Shown here piece after piece: positions 20,841 through 31,751 of a stretch of DNA of 64,000 nt (within the stretch, counting starts at the first letter, position 1; the number at the start of each line of letters is the position of its first letter). Both the position numbers and the translations under genes were made by a program. The notes under the pieces were generated by a model, which was not told the DNA's origin, did no database searches, and saw only the letters and a program-made list of their open reading frames with translations. The DNA comes from Gnetum montanum (taxonomy: Eukaryota; Streptophyta; Gnetopsida; Gnetales; Gnetaceae): assembly GCA_015680685.1 (NCBI GenBank), contig MNCI01035238.1:139315-203314 (forward strand). The letters run 5' to 3'.

Positions 20841-23714
20841 TATGACCGTAGATGACACCAAAAGAAAAGCACATGCAAGAAGCAAGACTATTTAAACCAA
20901 GGAAGAAATGGCCTAGAATGAGAAGGGGCCAAGAACATGCCTAAGAAGAACTACTAGCAACCCATGCCATAGGTCCTCTTAGGGAAGAGACAGAGGTGGA
21001 ATCTATCCAAAAAATTCAAGAACCAGATATAACAATAAAACACTTCCATCAGGACAATGCACCAGCACAACAAACCAATCTCTAGGTAACCTTAAGAAAA
21101 GCTTACCTAAATCAAATTAGATCATAGGAGGTCTAGAAAAAAATGCTCCAAGAGTTAAACTTTGGCCCTTTCCTAGAGCAAGCACTAAAGAAAGTACAGG
21201 ACCAACTAAAGGCCTTTCCCATGTGGCCAATCATCACTTCCACTAGGGAGTGGTACATGGGAGAGACATTCCTATTTTGGAAAATAGGTAAATTAGATTA
21301 ACAGTAAAAATCAAGAACATCTCGGTGTCCTACTCAATGTAAGCCATTGCACAAGCACTTGGGTTGCCTGAGATAGGGGTAAGTCTTACTAAGATTCCAA
21401 TACATGCAAATCCTAGCATCAAGAAAGAATGGATGCATTGATGCTATGGTGTCAACCACAAGGAGTATAGTGTGCTCACACTAGTAGAGAGGATTCACTA
21501 CAAGATTTCTACCTTCCACCTAAATCCCATGGTGAGGCCAAGCAAAATCATTACCTTCTCACCTAAGCATGCATCGCTCTGAGTGGGAGATCACTGGTCA
21601 ACCTTCTATAATTGATCTATCTAGAGATGGAGAAGTAGTTTAAAGAAAATGAACGTGGAAGGAAGGAATTCCTCTTCTCACGCCTCATTAGGAAACTTTT
21701 TCAAATTGGAGGACTAGTCCATTACACTAATGACATTGTTAGGCATGTTCTAGCTACTAACTAGGTAGAAATGATAAAAGACAAGATGCCTGCAACAACT
21801 ATCTAAGAAGAGGAGTAGCAACCACCACCACCACCTGCCACTCTAACAACTGTGCTAGACATCATTGCAATCATTCAACAATTGTGCAAATATAGAGAAT
21901 GGCTCTTGAGTGAATAGGAACAACAAGCAGGCACAAGTGGCAGGGACCCATCTATGTATAGACTAGTCATGAGTTATCTCAATGAGGTCACCTGAACAAT
22001 CAACTTGATGGGTGGAGGTGGATCCATTTTCTCAACCCAAAGAACACAGTTGCCTGCAAGGTTCAATCTAAGCACCAAAGAGGTCACGATATTTCTCACA
22101 AAACAATGGTCACTCCTATAAGTCTTTGGAAACACTATGATCTTTTTGATGCACTTGGAGGAGGATGAGGAGGCAACAGTTTTGATGATGCAGCACCAAG
22201 GATAGGAGACTATAGCAGAGGTGGTTGTTGACGAGATTGCCAAAATTCTCAATGCATCTATAGAATTTGTACCAAATGTCACTACACTCAAGGATGTGTA
22301 GATGTCTACAAGAACCACAAGTGGCATAACAAATGTAGCACAGCATGAAGAATTGTTGGACTGACTCATGAAAATTGCGCAACCACTTTCAGATGTCTTT
22401 AACCTTCCAAAAAATATCACTACAACCCAATAGAAGCTACTTGAGGTAAGGGGAAAGAAAATCATTTTGGAGGGCCAACTCAAAATATCCAAGGAACCAA
22501 ATGAATGCTTCACTACTAAGGTTGCTGAATTAAGAGTCCAGATTGCCGACCCCGCACTTCACAACTCGACATTGACAAGGGATGAAGCTATGGAAAAGCT
22601 TCCCAACAAATTAAAAGGGGTTGAGGGTGCAATGGAGACAACGAAGTTCTATCGATCCTTAGTAGACGTCACTCAGCATAAGATTCAAAAGGCCTTGGAT
22701 CAGACTCACCAGGAAAATGTACAACTGACCGTAGAGAAAAATCACTTGCAAAATGTTGATGAGCACAAGCAACAATTAACTTATTTCATCCATTAACAAC
22801 AAGAGAAATTAGCTAGAATAAACACAAAATAGATTATATTATCAATCAAAAATAGAAATCTCACCATGAAGGAGGTCCACGCCCTTCATTAGAAAACTAT
22901 AATCAAGGTAGCTACCTAGAAATTGAAGGATCTCAAATTTAAGAGAGTTAAGGATCATTACAGAGAACAGGTTGGTCTACAAAAGGAAGTAAATAAAAAA
23001 CACATCTAGTTGTTGATGGAAAAATTAAACAAAACCCTCCAACAAATCTAGCAAGGAAAAGAGTTGTGGCAACCTATTGTTAATGGGATAGACACCTACA
23101 ACAAAGCAAAAATCTATATGAGGGAGTTGCAAATTGAGAGGATGACAGAGTACATAGAGCTTTCCAATCTCTGTTATGCAAATTTGGCAATGTTAACTAC
23201 AAGATGATCATGGTCAGAGCTCGAGAAACAAGTGGCCAACTTGTACCTATTGTACAAGGTCGAGTTTTAGCATCATAAGGAGACTAAGTAGAAGCTTGTA
23301 GTGGCAAATGCTAAACTTGAAGTACTTAAGGCACAATTCATTGATCAACAATCAACTACCAAGAACCTAGCCAGGAGGATGAATGACTACCAAGACCTAT
23401 AGAATGCAATCAAGGTGTTCAACATCAAACACAAATAGTTCACTGCTTGGTTTGTTAATGTAAAGTAAATGTTCCCAATAATTCCCTATTCATGGGATAT
23501 CCCCATTCTAGCCCACATTGGTGATGTAGCATGGACTATGAATGATCCCCGGAGTAAAGAGGAGAAGATGAAGGCATTGCTAGATGCCTTTTGCCTTCCA
23601 CTAGAGGTTATAGTTGCAGTAGGATAGTCATAGCCACCTCAACTACCACACCTACCTAAAGCCAATGAAGATCCTGTAGAACCTCAGGAGCCTTCACCGC
23701 TTGGGACTGTTTAA
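20840..23714 (+). pseudogene. ORF3 of element D, unknown function
   Basis: Second copy of the extra ORF seen in B. Start is uncertain: an ATG at 20842 opens MTVDDTKRKAHARSKTI, then stops and a frame change precede MLQELNFGPFLEQALKKVQD (21,143). Conserved blocks are FPMWPIITSTREWYMGETFL, KIKNISVSYS, EWMH and CYGVNHKEYSVLTLVERIHY, LIDLSRDG-like debris, then the open C-terminal segment 22,467-22,796 (MEGQLKISKEPNECFTTKVA ... IQKALDQTHQENVQLTVEKN) rich in heptad-like Leu/Ile/Val. Further blocks are KIYMRELQIERMTEYIELSN, NLARRMNDYQDL and IPYSWDIPILAHIGDVAWTM, KMKALLDAFCLPLEV. It ends TV-stop at 23,712-23,714, about 240 bp before the 3' LTR. Shared blocks with B despite decay suggest past selection on protein. 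Confidence 0.75.
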
Positions 23715-23937
23715 TCTTCTCCATCGTCTTCATGTCACTAGAGGATGTGTTGTCCAATTTTTTGTAGTCATGTCATGGTGTTCAATTTTGTGTCATGAAC
23801 ACCATAATTTTTTATAATTTGTTGATTCATACACTCAAGCACTTAGTTTTGTCAAGTCAGTTTATTTTGTTAAGAGTTAATCAATAATCCCATGCCTTCC
23901 CAATTTTGTAAGGGAACTCAAGGATGAGTTTTCACTC

Positions 23938-23950
23938 AATCATGGGGATA
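23938..23950 (+). other. Polypurine tract of element D
   Basis: AATCATGGGGATA directly precedes the 3' LTR start. The same position in I reads CATGAGGGTA and in B TGGAGGTA. Confidence 0.65.
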
Positions 23951-24892
23951 TGATGAGAGTCAAAGTGTTGCATTGATAGGCCCCCATTGACATGGCCTCA
24001 TTGACAAGGCCTTGTCTACGTGGTGTTGCCCCATCAACGAGGCTACATCGACGTAGCATTTGCTATGTCTATGGGGCCCTGTCAACATAGTTCTATAGCA
24101 AAAACTATAAATACGAGCTCCCAACTATGTTTATTTGCATTCAAGTCATAGTAGTTTCTGAAATCTTTCAGTTTTTACATTTGAAAGTTAGAAAATTTTC
24201 CAGAGTACCCGCAATAGAAGTCATTAAGTGTACGGATCTTTATTCGAGCACTATTATACCTGAGTGCAATAGTGTGTGCGACAATAAAGATGAGCTTCTT
24301 GATAAACCTTGCAGCATTTTAGATAGTTTAAATGTTTTATTCATGCATTTAATGTTTTTAGTTATTTATTCAATGTTTCTCAATAATTAAGCTAATTAAG
24401 TGATTAAGTAAGATAAGCTAAATAGATTAAATACATAATTACGACCGCTTTGAGCATAAACATATATTCACTTGGTAATCCCAATAGCATTATTGCTTGG
24501 TGTGCCCAGTAGCATAGCGCTTGGTAACCCAACAATGGATACGTGGGTTCAGGACGTGTACGAAAAGTGGAACCAGATGCTTATGTTAGGACTAGTTCAA
24601 GATTAGTTAAATAGTTAAATTAAATTAGTTCTAAATTTACTTCATCTCTCTCTTTAAGCATAAAAACCATAAAACATAAAATGACAAAAACCATATGCCT
24701 CAATTACACTTAACCATACCTTTGTACTTCACAAGTGTAATTGGGAAGACAACGAATGACCATTAGCACAGGTTCACTTCCTAAAGGACTAGTGTACCAG
24801 AAACTAGAGAGTTCATGGAATTCAACCGGATTGCAAGTGAATGCTTCCTAATTCCTATGGTTGAGTGTAGGGGCACCTTTCGCCACTCGTAA
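23951..24892 (+). repeat. 3' LTR of element D
   Basis: Begins TGATGAGAGTCAAAG and ends CACTCGTAA where the 5' LTR has GCTCATCA, so the terminal CATCA has mutated. TATA box is at 24106-24113. Aligns along its length with 11661-12631. Confidence 0.88.
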
Positions 24893-24940
24893 GCTATTTA
24901 CCTTCCCATGTAGTGGTCTTTTCATGCATCTTTAACACAA
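24893..24940 (-). pseudogene. Integrase scrap of element F between D and E
   Basis: The 48 bp read on the minus strand give CVKDA, stop, KDHYMGR and then IAITIKILM when joined across D, matching LQDAHEGPCRGHYARRCMTIKILM of element D. This scrap demonstrates that both D and E inserted in the zinc-finger coding part of the same integrase. Confidence 0.7.
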
Positions 24941-25316
24941 CATAAAACTACATAAAGGCCAACCATATCACACTAGGATAATTAACTTAAAATTCATACA
25001 AAATTATGTGGGTAGTCATCAAAAGAAAAATGCTTCATACAACTTGAAATGTGTAACTAATGCATTAAAACTTATTTATTAACAAGCTCTTGGGAAGACG
25101 ATTAGTCAATAACAAACAATTTGCATAAATCACTCCTAGATATCACTAATAGACAGAATGTAAAAATATTATGAACTAGTACAATTTAATGGATTTCCTT
25201 ACACAGAATCAGCAATTTTGATTCTTTTGTTGTACCAATTGCTGATCCATTCACTCCATGAAATCTTCTGCTAACTATTTTACATCAGTCCTCTCCACTT
25301 GAGAAGAACTTTTCCA
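24941..25316 (-). repeat. 3' LTR of element E
   Basis: Aligns with 29979-30358: shared blocks include AAAATGCTTCATACAACTTG (about 25,027-25,046 and 30,067-30,086), GTAACTAATGCATTA, and AACAAACAATTTGCATAAAT. The terminal TG/CA of this copy reads CA at the left end after transitions. Coding sequence of the polyprotein end appears to run into this LTR. Confidence 0.8.
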
Positions 25317-25680
25317 CAAGTTAATACCAAGATAGAGAGGCCTGTCTTACAAATGATACTCACATAAGTCTATCAAATTAAAAGTGATGAAATCCCTGTA
25401 TCCATTGGTAAATCAATGCAATAGGCATTAAAATTGATATTTTTCATACTTCTTATGCTTCAGCTTCATGTAGGTGCTAGTAAGAAATCTCTCTTTTTAG
25501 AAAAAGATCATTACCACATCTTTCACATTAAATACCTTACGTCACCTATGCTTATCAAAAACTACTTTATATTTTGTATTAGTCTCTTCTAACTTTTTTC
25601 TTACTTCTAATTGCACTACTTGGACTTGCTCAACCATGATTTATGTCATAAAACTACTTCCAAAATTTTTTGGCAAGTTC
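25200..25680 (-). pseudogene. Integrase C-terminal (GPY-type) region of element E
   Basis: Minus strand reads VQVVQLEVRKKLEETNTKYK, VVFDKHR, RKVFNVKDVVMIF, KERFLTSTYMKLKHKKYEKY, then FTNGYRDFITFNLIDLCEYH and SSQVERTDVK, LAEDFME. This follows the chromovirus pattern R.KLE..N.KYK...DKHRR.K.F.VGD.V...L.KERFP.GTY.KLK.KK.GP, ending with a DLYEYH-type tail. The tail crosses into the LTR. Confidence 0.8.
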
Positions 25681-27250
25681 ACAAAATCCATGACATGCTT
25701 TGACACCTTCATATGCACCACTACAAAAGATGATTTTCTATTCGCACCATGAACTATACTATTATATGAAACTTCTGTCTATGCCAAAGTAAAGTTCATT
25801 ACTTAGGTTTATCACCACATATATAGCAAATTAAATTAGTCAAAGTTATATTAAATGACTTGGTCTATGTTTTGGGGATGTGCAATGCTACTAAAATTTA
25901 GAGATGCATGAAACATCTTCCATAGAGTTCTTTAGAAGTGACTAAGAAATTTAGAATCTTAATCTAAAGTGATAGATACAAGAACACCATGTAGCCAAAC
26001 AACTTTATGAAAAAACAAAAAAGCTACATGGGAGCTCTAAAATGCCTTTTGGAAAATAATAACCCATTTTAGAAAATATATCAACAACAATAAGAATGGA
26101 ATCTACTCCTCTTTGAGTGCATGATAGACCTAAAACAAAATCCATAGACAAATCTTCTCAAATTCCATTAGGAATAGACAAAGGTAGTTAAAGTTTATTA
26201 TTCTAGAACTAACCTTTACTAGTTTGGCAAATGTAGCATTTTCTTATAAAATTACCAATATATTTTTTCAATTAAAGCTAATAATATCACTCCTTACACC
26301 CAAGGAACTAGGACAAGTGTTTAGGACACTCATCTCTCGATTGGAAAGTTGTGGGTTCAATTCCCACCTCCACTTATAAGTGTGGCAATAGTAGAGTAGC
26401 CTTGTGGTGGAAACCTTTTCATTAGCCAGCCACGTATACCTTGTTATGTGGATAGGGGTTATACTACCATCCATGAGTTATCTTCCCTAAAAAAATAATA
26501 ATAATATCACTCCTTTATGGTACATATAGTTTTATCTTTGCCCTAAGTATCCACCCAATGCACCATCATGCAAGTCATGAATAAGCTTTTCACACAAAGA
26601 CATCCATGAAATACATAGTTAGTTTCCGATAGAATAAAAATCCATCAAAAACATGGAATTCACTTATCATCACTACATTTGATACAAGCCTCTTTAAATT
26701 CCTTATCATCAACATATAAGTCTTTTAAGCTTTCAAATCCAACAAATTTATTATTCATAGTTACCAATAAAGAAGCTCAATGACTTAGAGCAGCAACAAC
26801 TTGATTTAGAGTTCCAAACTTATGGAAAATGATGAAAGGAGATTTTGGCAAAAACATTAACCACCTAGCATTCATGTTATCAAAATGCTTTTGACTATTA
26901 AAAATTTTTAATGCCTAATGATCAAAAATATAAAATAAATTATTTATGGATCAAATAGTGTTCCTAATATTCTAAAGCTCTTAGCACTACATAAAATTAT
27001 TGATCTCATAGGTGCTCCATTTTCTTCTAACCTCACTCAACTTCTCATTAAAAAATGCAACCAGTCGACCTTTGTAGGAAAGAACAGCTCCATTGCCAAC
27101 ATCATAAGCATCACATTCCACTTCAAATAACTTTTCAAATATTACTAGATCTAAAACAAGTGTTGTGCATACTTTTTCTTTAATTATAGGAAAAAAATTT
27201 TATCCTTCTTCATCCCAAACAAATTTTTTCTTCTTGAGATAGATACCATT
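25680..27250 (-). pseudogene. RNase H/integrase region of element E
   Basis: Minus-strand debris of RNase H and integrase lies here, interrupted by a SINE at 26296-26498. Near 26,220-26,280 the phrase GVILLALIEKIYW, FYKKMLHLPN resembles the integrase zinc-finger end. Stops and indels prevent a continuous reading. Confidence 0.6.
26279..26515 (+). mobile_element. tRNA-derived SINE with 17-bp target duplication
   Basis: The SINE body (about 26,296-26,498) is flanked by identical 17-bp copies of TAATAATATCACTCCTT at 26279-26295 and 26499-26515. The body has a pol III box-B match GGTTCAATTCC (26,353-26,363) and a possible box A about 40 bp upstream (GTGTTTAGGACAC), and ends in an A-rich tail (CCCTAAAAAAATAATAA). 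It sits inside the integrase region of E, so it is younger than E. Confidence 0.82.
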
Positions 27251-27830
27251 ATGGAACTAAAACTTTGGATGAATCTTTGGTAAAGTGTATCTAGGCCATA
27301 AAAGCTTTGAATTTCATTTAAACTTTGATAAATTTTTCCTCATCTACGTGGATCCATTTAAAAGTAATCGCATAACCAAGAAATGCTAATTTATTGGTAA
27401 TGAGCTTACACTTCTTCAAATGAATAAAAAATTTATTTTCTCATAATACTACTAATATTTGCTGCAAGTGCTAAAAATTCTCTGCTTGATACTAAGTATG
27501 AATAAAAATGTCATCAAAATAGATAATAATAAAGTTCCCAATGAAATATTTTTATACTTGATTCATCATTTGCATAAAAGTGCTTGGCACATTTGATTAG
27601 CCAAAAGGCATAACTACCCATTCATATAATCCCTCCTTCATCTTAAAGGTTATTTTCACTTCTCTCCTAACTATATTTAAACTTGATGATATCTACTCTA
27701 CAACTATAATTTTGAAAATATTTTTAAGCCACTTAATTGATCAAACATATCATCCAAACATGAAATAGGAAACCTATGTTTCATGTAATCTTATTTATTG
27801 CTTGCCTATCAACACACATTTGCTAGCCAT
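27250..27830 (-). pseudogene. Reverse transcriptase of element E
   Basis: Minus strand reads KMKEGLYEWVVMPFG, stop, SNVPSTFMQMMNQV, then YFIGNFIIIYFDDIFIHT (about 27,560-27,500), matching the chromovirus pattern [25 protein letters not shown] and VVYFDDILIYS. The active site is Y-F-D-D. A thumb/RNase H part follows to the left. Confidence 0.85.
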
Positions 27831-28900
27831 CATCTTTCTTTTAGGGTTAATAGAGTTGGAACAACACATGGACTCATTTTTTCACTAATAAATCCCTTCC
27901 ATAATAGTTCTACTTTTTCTATTAAAATTTCACTCTCCCTTGGGTTCATACAATAATGCAGTAAATTTAGTAAACTTACTCCTAAAATCAAATCTATTTG
28001 ATGTTGAATATCTCTCAAAGTTGGCAAATCATGTGGTAAATCTTCAAACATGATATCATTGAACTCTTCCAATAATAGCAATAATATGCTTGGCACTTCT
28101 CCTTCTAACTTCTCTTCCCATTCAATTACTAAAGCCTTAATAATTAAGACATGAGCTTTTTATGTGCTCGGAGCATTTGCTTCAAAATCATGTATAGAGC
28201 TGCACTGGTTAAGAAAGATTCCTCCTTTACTTTTAGAGCTTTCAAAGATTCTGTTTAGTTTGTGATAAATTTCATTGTAATTTTATGACCATGCTATGTA
28301 AAAAAATAAATGTTAGCTCTTCCCTTATAAGTAGCATCAACATCATATTGCCATGATCTACCTAATAAACTATGGCTAGCATCCATATCAATAACACAAA
28401 CTACTACATCATTATAATGTTGGCCAATGGAAACAAAAACTCTACAAATTTAAGTTACCTTCACTACAGGGTCTTTTTTTATCTAGTCAATAAAATATGT
28501 GTGGTATGGCTTTTTGTACATAATTTCAAACACCAATCTCTTAGCTTCAATATTGTCAACACTACCATTATCTATTATGAAATGATAAAGCTTATTTTTG
28601 ATAGAACAAAATAATCAAAAAATGCTACAACATTGTGGAGACTCAAATTTTTTGTATAAGTGCAATAGCTAGTGCATCACATAAGAAACTTTCTCTCCAT
28701 CTTTCTTTGCCTTATATGAAAATTCAACTCCCTTGAGGTCATCATCCCCTGCAAGCTTAACTTCTTCCTCTATCCTGGCTACAATTCCATGTTCAACTAA
28801 TTTTGTTTATTTTTTATTACGGTATTGATTAGATATATGTTGGATCTTTCTACACTCAAAACATTTAACAACTATTGGCCTAATATAATTATTTAAGTTC
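27830..28900 (-). pseudogene. Protease and N-terminal pol debris of element E
   Basis: Minus-strand sequence between Gag and RT. The segment 28096-27830 is open; its start LLTLKERDIQHQIDL-like content and the phrase FEDLPHDLPTLRDIQHQIDL match the conserved chromovirus linker (EYLDVFPEDLPPGLPPMRDIEHQIDL). The protease itself is too decayed to place. Confidence 0.7.
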
Positions 28901-29900
28901 TTGGATACCTAGTTTCTAGATGTTGTTGCTTACCTTAAAATGTTGTTATCAAATTACTTGAATTATGATTGAAACTGAGATGTTGATTAAATTGACTTGC
29001 CCTTACCAATATAAGATGAATCATAATTGGTTTTGCATGTGGACTCTAATTCGCCAATAGAGTTCTTCATTAACATAGCTTTAAGAGCTAGGTTGTGAGC
29101 CTCTTCTACAAACTACAAAATTTGAATGTCAATTTTCTCTCTGATTGATGGCCTTAAACCATTAAGATACTTGGTCATCCATTGAGCTTTTGTTTTTAAT
29201 AAATCATTACATGTAGCTAACCTTGAAAATTTAGCAGTATAATTAAACACTGTTCAAGTACCTTGCTTCCAATTTTTATAAAGCTAAAAAAATACTACTT
29301 CTAATTTGAAGTCAAAATTCTTGCCATCAAAAGTCACTTCATTTTTCACCATGATTGAACAAGATCTTTCCTTTATCATTAACTCTCTTTGTAATTGATC
29401 CCACCAAACCATAGTGTCACTTTTAGTCAAAATGCAACCAACCTTTCCATTCATTCTTCAAAAACCTCCATCATTTCGAAAAATTGCTATACTTCAAAGA
29501 TCCAATAAAAAAATATTTAATATGTAAGTTTCCATTGAAGGTTCGGATGTATGCCTTCATTTGATATTCTTCATGTTCCTTATTACACCTTGCAAATGGT
29601 TGTTAGTACAAGCCATACTTATCATCGTCATCCTCATCATCAAATTCATCCATGAGGGTAGCTTGCTAAAGTTGATGCAGAGGAGCATTTCTTTAATGAA
29701 TGTGCTTACCAAGAATAGGTTGATCAATGGGTTGGATTGGGGCAAATTTTTTACCTCTAATCCTATTAATAACTTATTCTATGATGGCATTGAGCACTAT
29801 TTGGCAAATTTGATTAAGAATCTAATAGTTCCTCTTAACACTAAATTACTTCCTTATGTAACTCCAACATAGACCATAAGACATTAATTTCACAATCACC
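28900..29900 (-). pseudogene. Gag of element E
   Basis: Minus-strand frame-shifted reading gives EYQMKAYIRTFNGNLHIKYF and WIFEVQQFFEMMEV, then RLVAF, LKVTLWFGGINYKES. With allowance for frameshifts this is the gypsy Gag pattern (K.DIP.F.G.LHIEDFLDW..EVE.FF..M.V.E...V.LVA..LKG.A..WW). Heavily broken. Confidence 0.7.
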
Positions 29901-29954
29901 ATCACAAAAGTTCCTAGCATTGGCTTCATTATGAATCATTAGGCCACGTAAATC

Positions 29955-29972
29955 TTAATCTGATACCATCTA
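29955..29972 (-). other. Primer-binding site of element E (tRNA-Met type)
   Basis: The plus strand has AATCTGATACCATC; the minus strand reads TGGTATCAGATT, matching the initiator tRNA-Met complement TGGTATCAGA used by many plant chromoviruses. It lies 5-10 bp inside the right LTR. Confidence 0.75.
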
Positions 29973-29978
29973 ACATAG

Positions 29979-30358
29979 TGTGAAGCTACACAAAGATCAA
30001 GCATGTCAAGCCAAAAGAATTAAAATTAAAATTCACACAAAATTTTATAGGTAATCATTAAAAGGAAAATGCTTCATACAACTTGAGATTTGTAACTAAT
30101 GCATTACAAATTATTTATTAGCCAACTCTTGACAAGACTAACAATCAACAACAAACAATTTACATAAATCATTTCTAGATATCATTGATAGACAAAACAT
30201 AAAAATATTGTTAACTACTACAATTTAATATATTTTCTTTCATCCATACAATCAAGAATTTTAATTCTTTTTTTTTTCCAATTATTGATCTATCTCTCCA
30301 CAAAAGCTTTTTCTAACCATTCTACATCATTCTTCATGCACATCTTGAAGAACTCTCA
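29979..30358 (-). repeat. 5' LTR of element E
   Basis: Starts TGTGAAGCTACAC and ends near AACTCTCA; homologous to 24941-25316. A target duplication is not clear. Confidence 0.78.
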
Positions 30359-30819
30359 ATTGTTTCTCCTAAGAAACATACTAGCATATTAAGCCATCAA
30401 CATAGATTTTGTAGAGGTTCTTTCTATCTCCATGAAGTATTTGACCTAGTGTAGGAAATTACAAATTCCTTTATTTGTCCCATTTAGAAGAGAGTTTATG
30501 CTCCTTTAGGTACATGAGGTAATCAACAAACCAAGAAATAATCATTAATGAGGACATTGTGGTAGCCTTTCCAAATAAAGGCTCATTAGAAAATTGATAT
30601 AATAAAGACTCTTTGTTAGACTTATTGTCCCATCTCAATCTAGATAGATGATTTTCTATAATGTTTTTATTCCCTTCTTATCAATCATCATGATATTAAA
30701 TTCTTGTATGATCATCAACCACAAAATGATTCAAGGGCTCACCATTGCCTTTTTTGTAAGGAACCTAATTACACTGTGATTAGTATGCACAAAGACTAGA
30801 TATCCAAGAACATAGTACC
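30359..30819 (-). pseudogene. Integrase N-terminus and RNase H end of element F
   Basis: Minus strand reads FPTLGQILHGDRKNLYKIYV then DGLI, matching FLHRAKYFMEINEHLYKVCIDDLVHW of element D. The sequence resumes after solo LTR G at 31747. Confidence 0.7.
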
Positions 30820-31751
30820 TGATGAGCAGTGAAGGTACCCCTATGCCTAACAACACATCTCACAAAGCATTCATACATGATCCAGTTGAATTCCGTGGAC
30901 TCTCTAGTTTTCGATGCACTAGTCTTCTAGGAAGTGAATCTTGCCCTAAGGTCATTCGTTGTCTTCCCAATTACACGTGTGAAGTACAAAGGTATGGTTA
31001 AGTGTAATTAAGGCATATGATTTTTATTGTTTCATGTTTTATGTTTTTGATGCTTAAATAAAGAGATGAAGTAATTTAATAACTAATTTAATTTAACTAA
31101 CTAACTGGTCCCTAGCTAGTCCTAACATAAGCATCTACTCCCGCTTTCTATACACATCCTAAACACACATATCCACTGCGAGGTTACCAAGCACTACGCT
31201 ATTGGGCACACCAAGCAATGATGCTGCTAGGATTACCAAGCGAATATGTGTTATGCTTGAAGCAGTTGTACTTATGTATTTAATCTATCTAGCTTATCTT
31301 GCTTAATTACTTAACTAGCTTAATTACCAAAAAATATCAAATACATAACTAAAAGCATTAAATGCATGAATAAAACATCTAAGCTATCCAGAATGTTACA
31401 AGGTTTATCAAGAAGCTCATATTTATTGTTGTACACATTGTTGTGCTTAAGTACAACAATGCTCGAATAAAGATCCATACATTAAATGACTCCTGCTGCG
31501 GGCACTCGGGAAAAATATTCTAAATTTCAAATAGAAAAATTGCAAGAGCTCTACTACTACTATGAATATGATGCTCATAAACACAACTAGAAGCTTGTAT
31601 TTATAGTTTTTGCTCTAGGGCTGCATCAACGAGGACCCATAAACGTAGCAAATACTACATCGACACAACCCCATCGACAGGGCAACATCACATAAATGGG
31701 TCCCCATCAATGGGGTCTCGTCAACATGACACTTTGACACTCATCAGTACC
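30815..31751 (-). mobile_element. Element G: solo LTR with perfect target duplication
   Basis: The LTR (30820-31746, TGATGAG...CTCATCA, 927 bp) is flanked by GTACC on both sides (30815-30819 and 31747-31751). It is of the same subfamily as the LTRs of D, inverted. Primer site and internal sequence are absent on both sides, so it arose by LTR-LTR recombination. The TATA box on the minus strand is at 31598-31605. It splits the RNase H of F: joined across G, the minus strand reads YALKKIRYYVLGYLVFVHTN, the counterpart of YSLKEFRHYVLEYKVFMHTD in D. Confidence 0.92.

Larger units (their letters stand above)
11661..24892 (+). mobile_element. Element D: full-length Athila/Tat-like LTR retrotransposon with ORF3
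   Basis: Two LTRs (11661-12631 and 23951-24892) in direct orientation enclose 11.3 kb with primer site, gag, protease, RT, RNase H, integrase, a non-coding spacer, ORF3 and a polypurine tract. Flanks are GTTAT (11656-11660) and GCTAT (24893-24897), a 5-bp target duplication with one change. The LTRs differ visibly, by roughly a tenth of positions plus small indels, and all genes contain stops, so the copy is old and inactive. It interrupts the integrase of F. Confidence 0.9.
24941..30358 (-). mobile_element. Element E: chromovirus-like Ty3/gypsy retrotransposon
   Basis: Two direct LTRs of about 375-380 bp (24941-25316 and 29979-30358) enclose gag, RT and integrase on the minus strand. The primer site next to the right LTR is complementary to initiator tRNA-Met (TGGTATCAGATTAAG), unlike the tRNA-Asp site of the other elements. 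Total length 5.4 kb fits a chromovirus. It inserted into the F integrase 48 bp from element D. All coding parts are decayed. Confidence 0.82.

Noticed and set aside
20840-23714. Interpreting ORF3 as a true envelope gene
   Set aside because: Position fits, but I see no signal peptide, transmembrane segments or glycosylation pattern, and the C-terminal third looks like a soluble coiled coil.
26320-26375. tRNA gene candidate around box B GGTTCAATTCC
   Set aside because: The cloverleaf is not complete, and the sequence lies within a SINE with target duplications and an A-rich tail.
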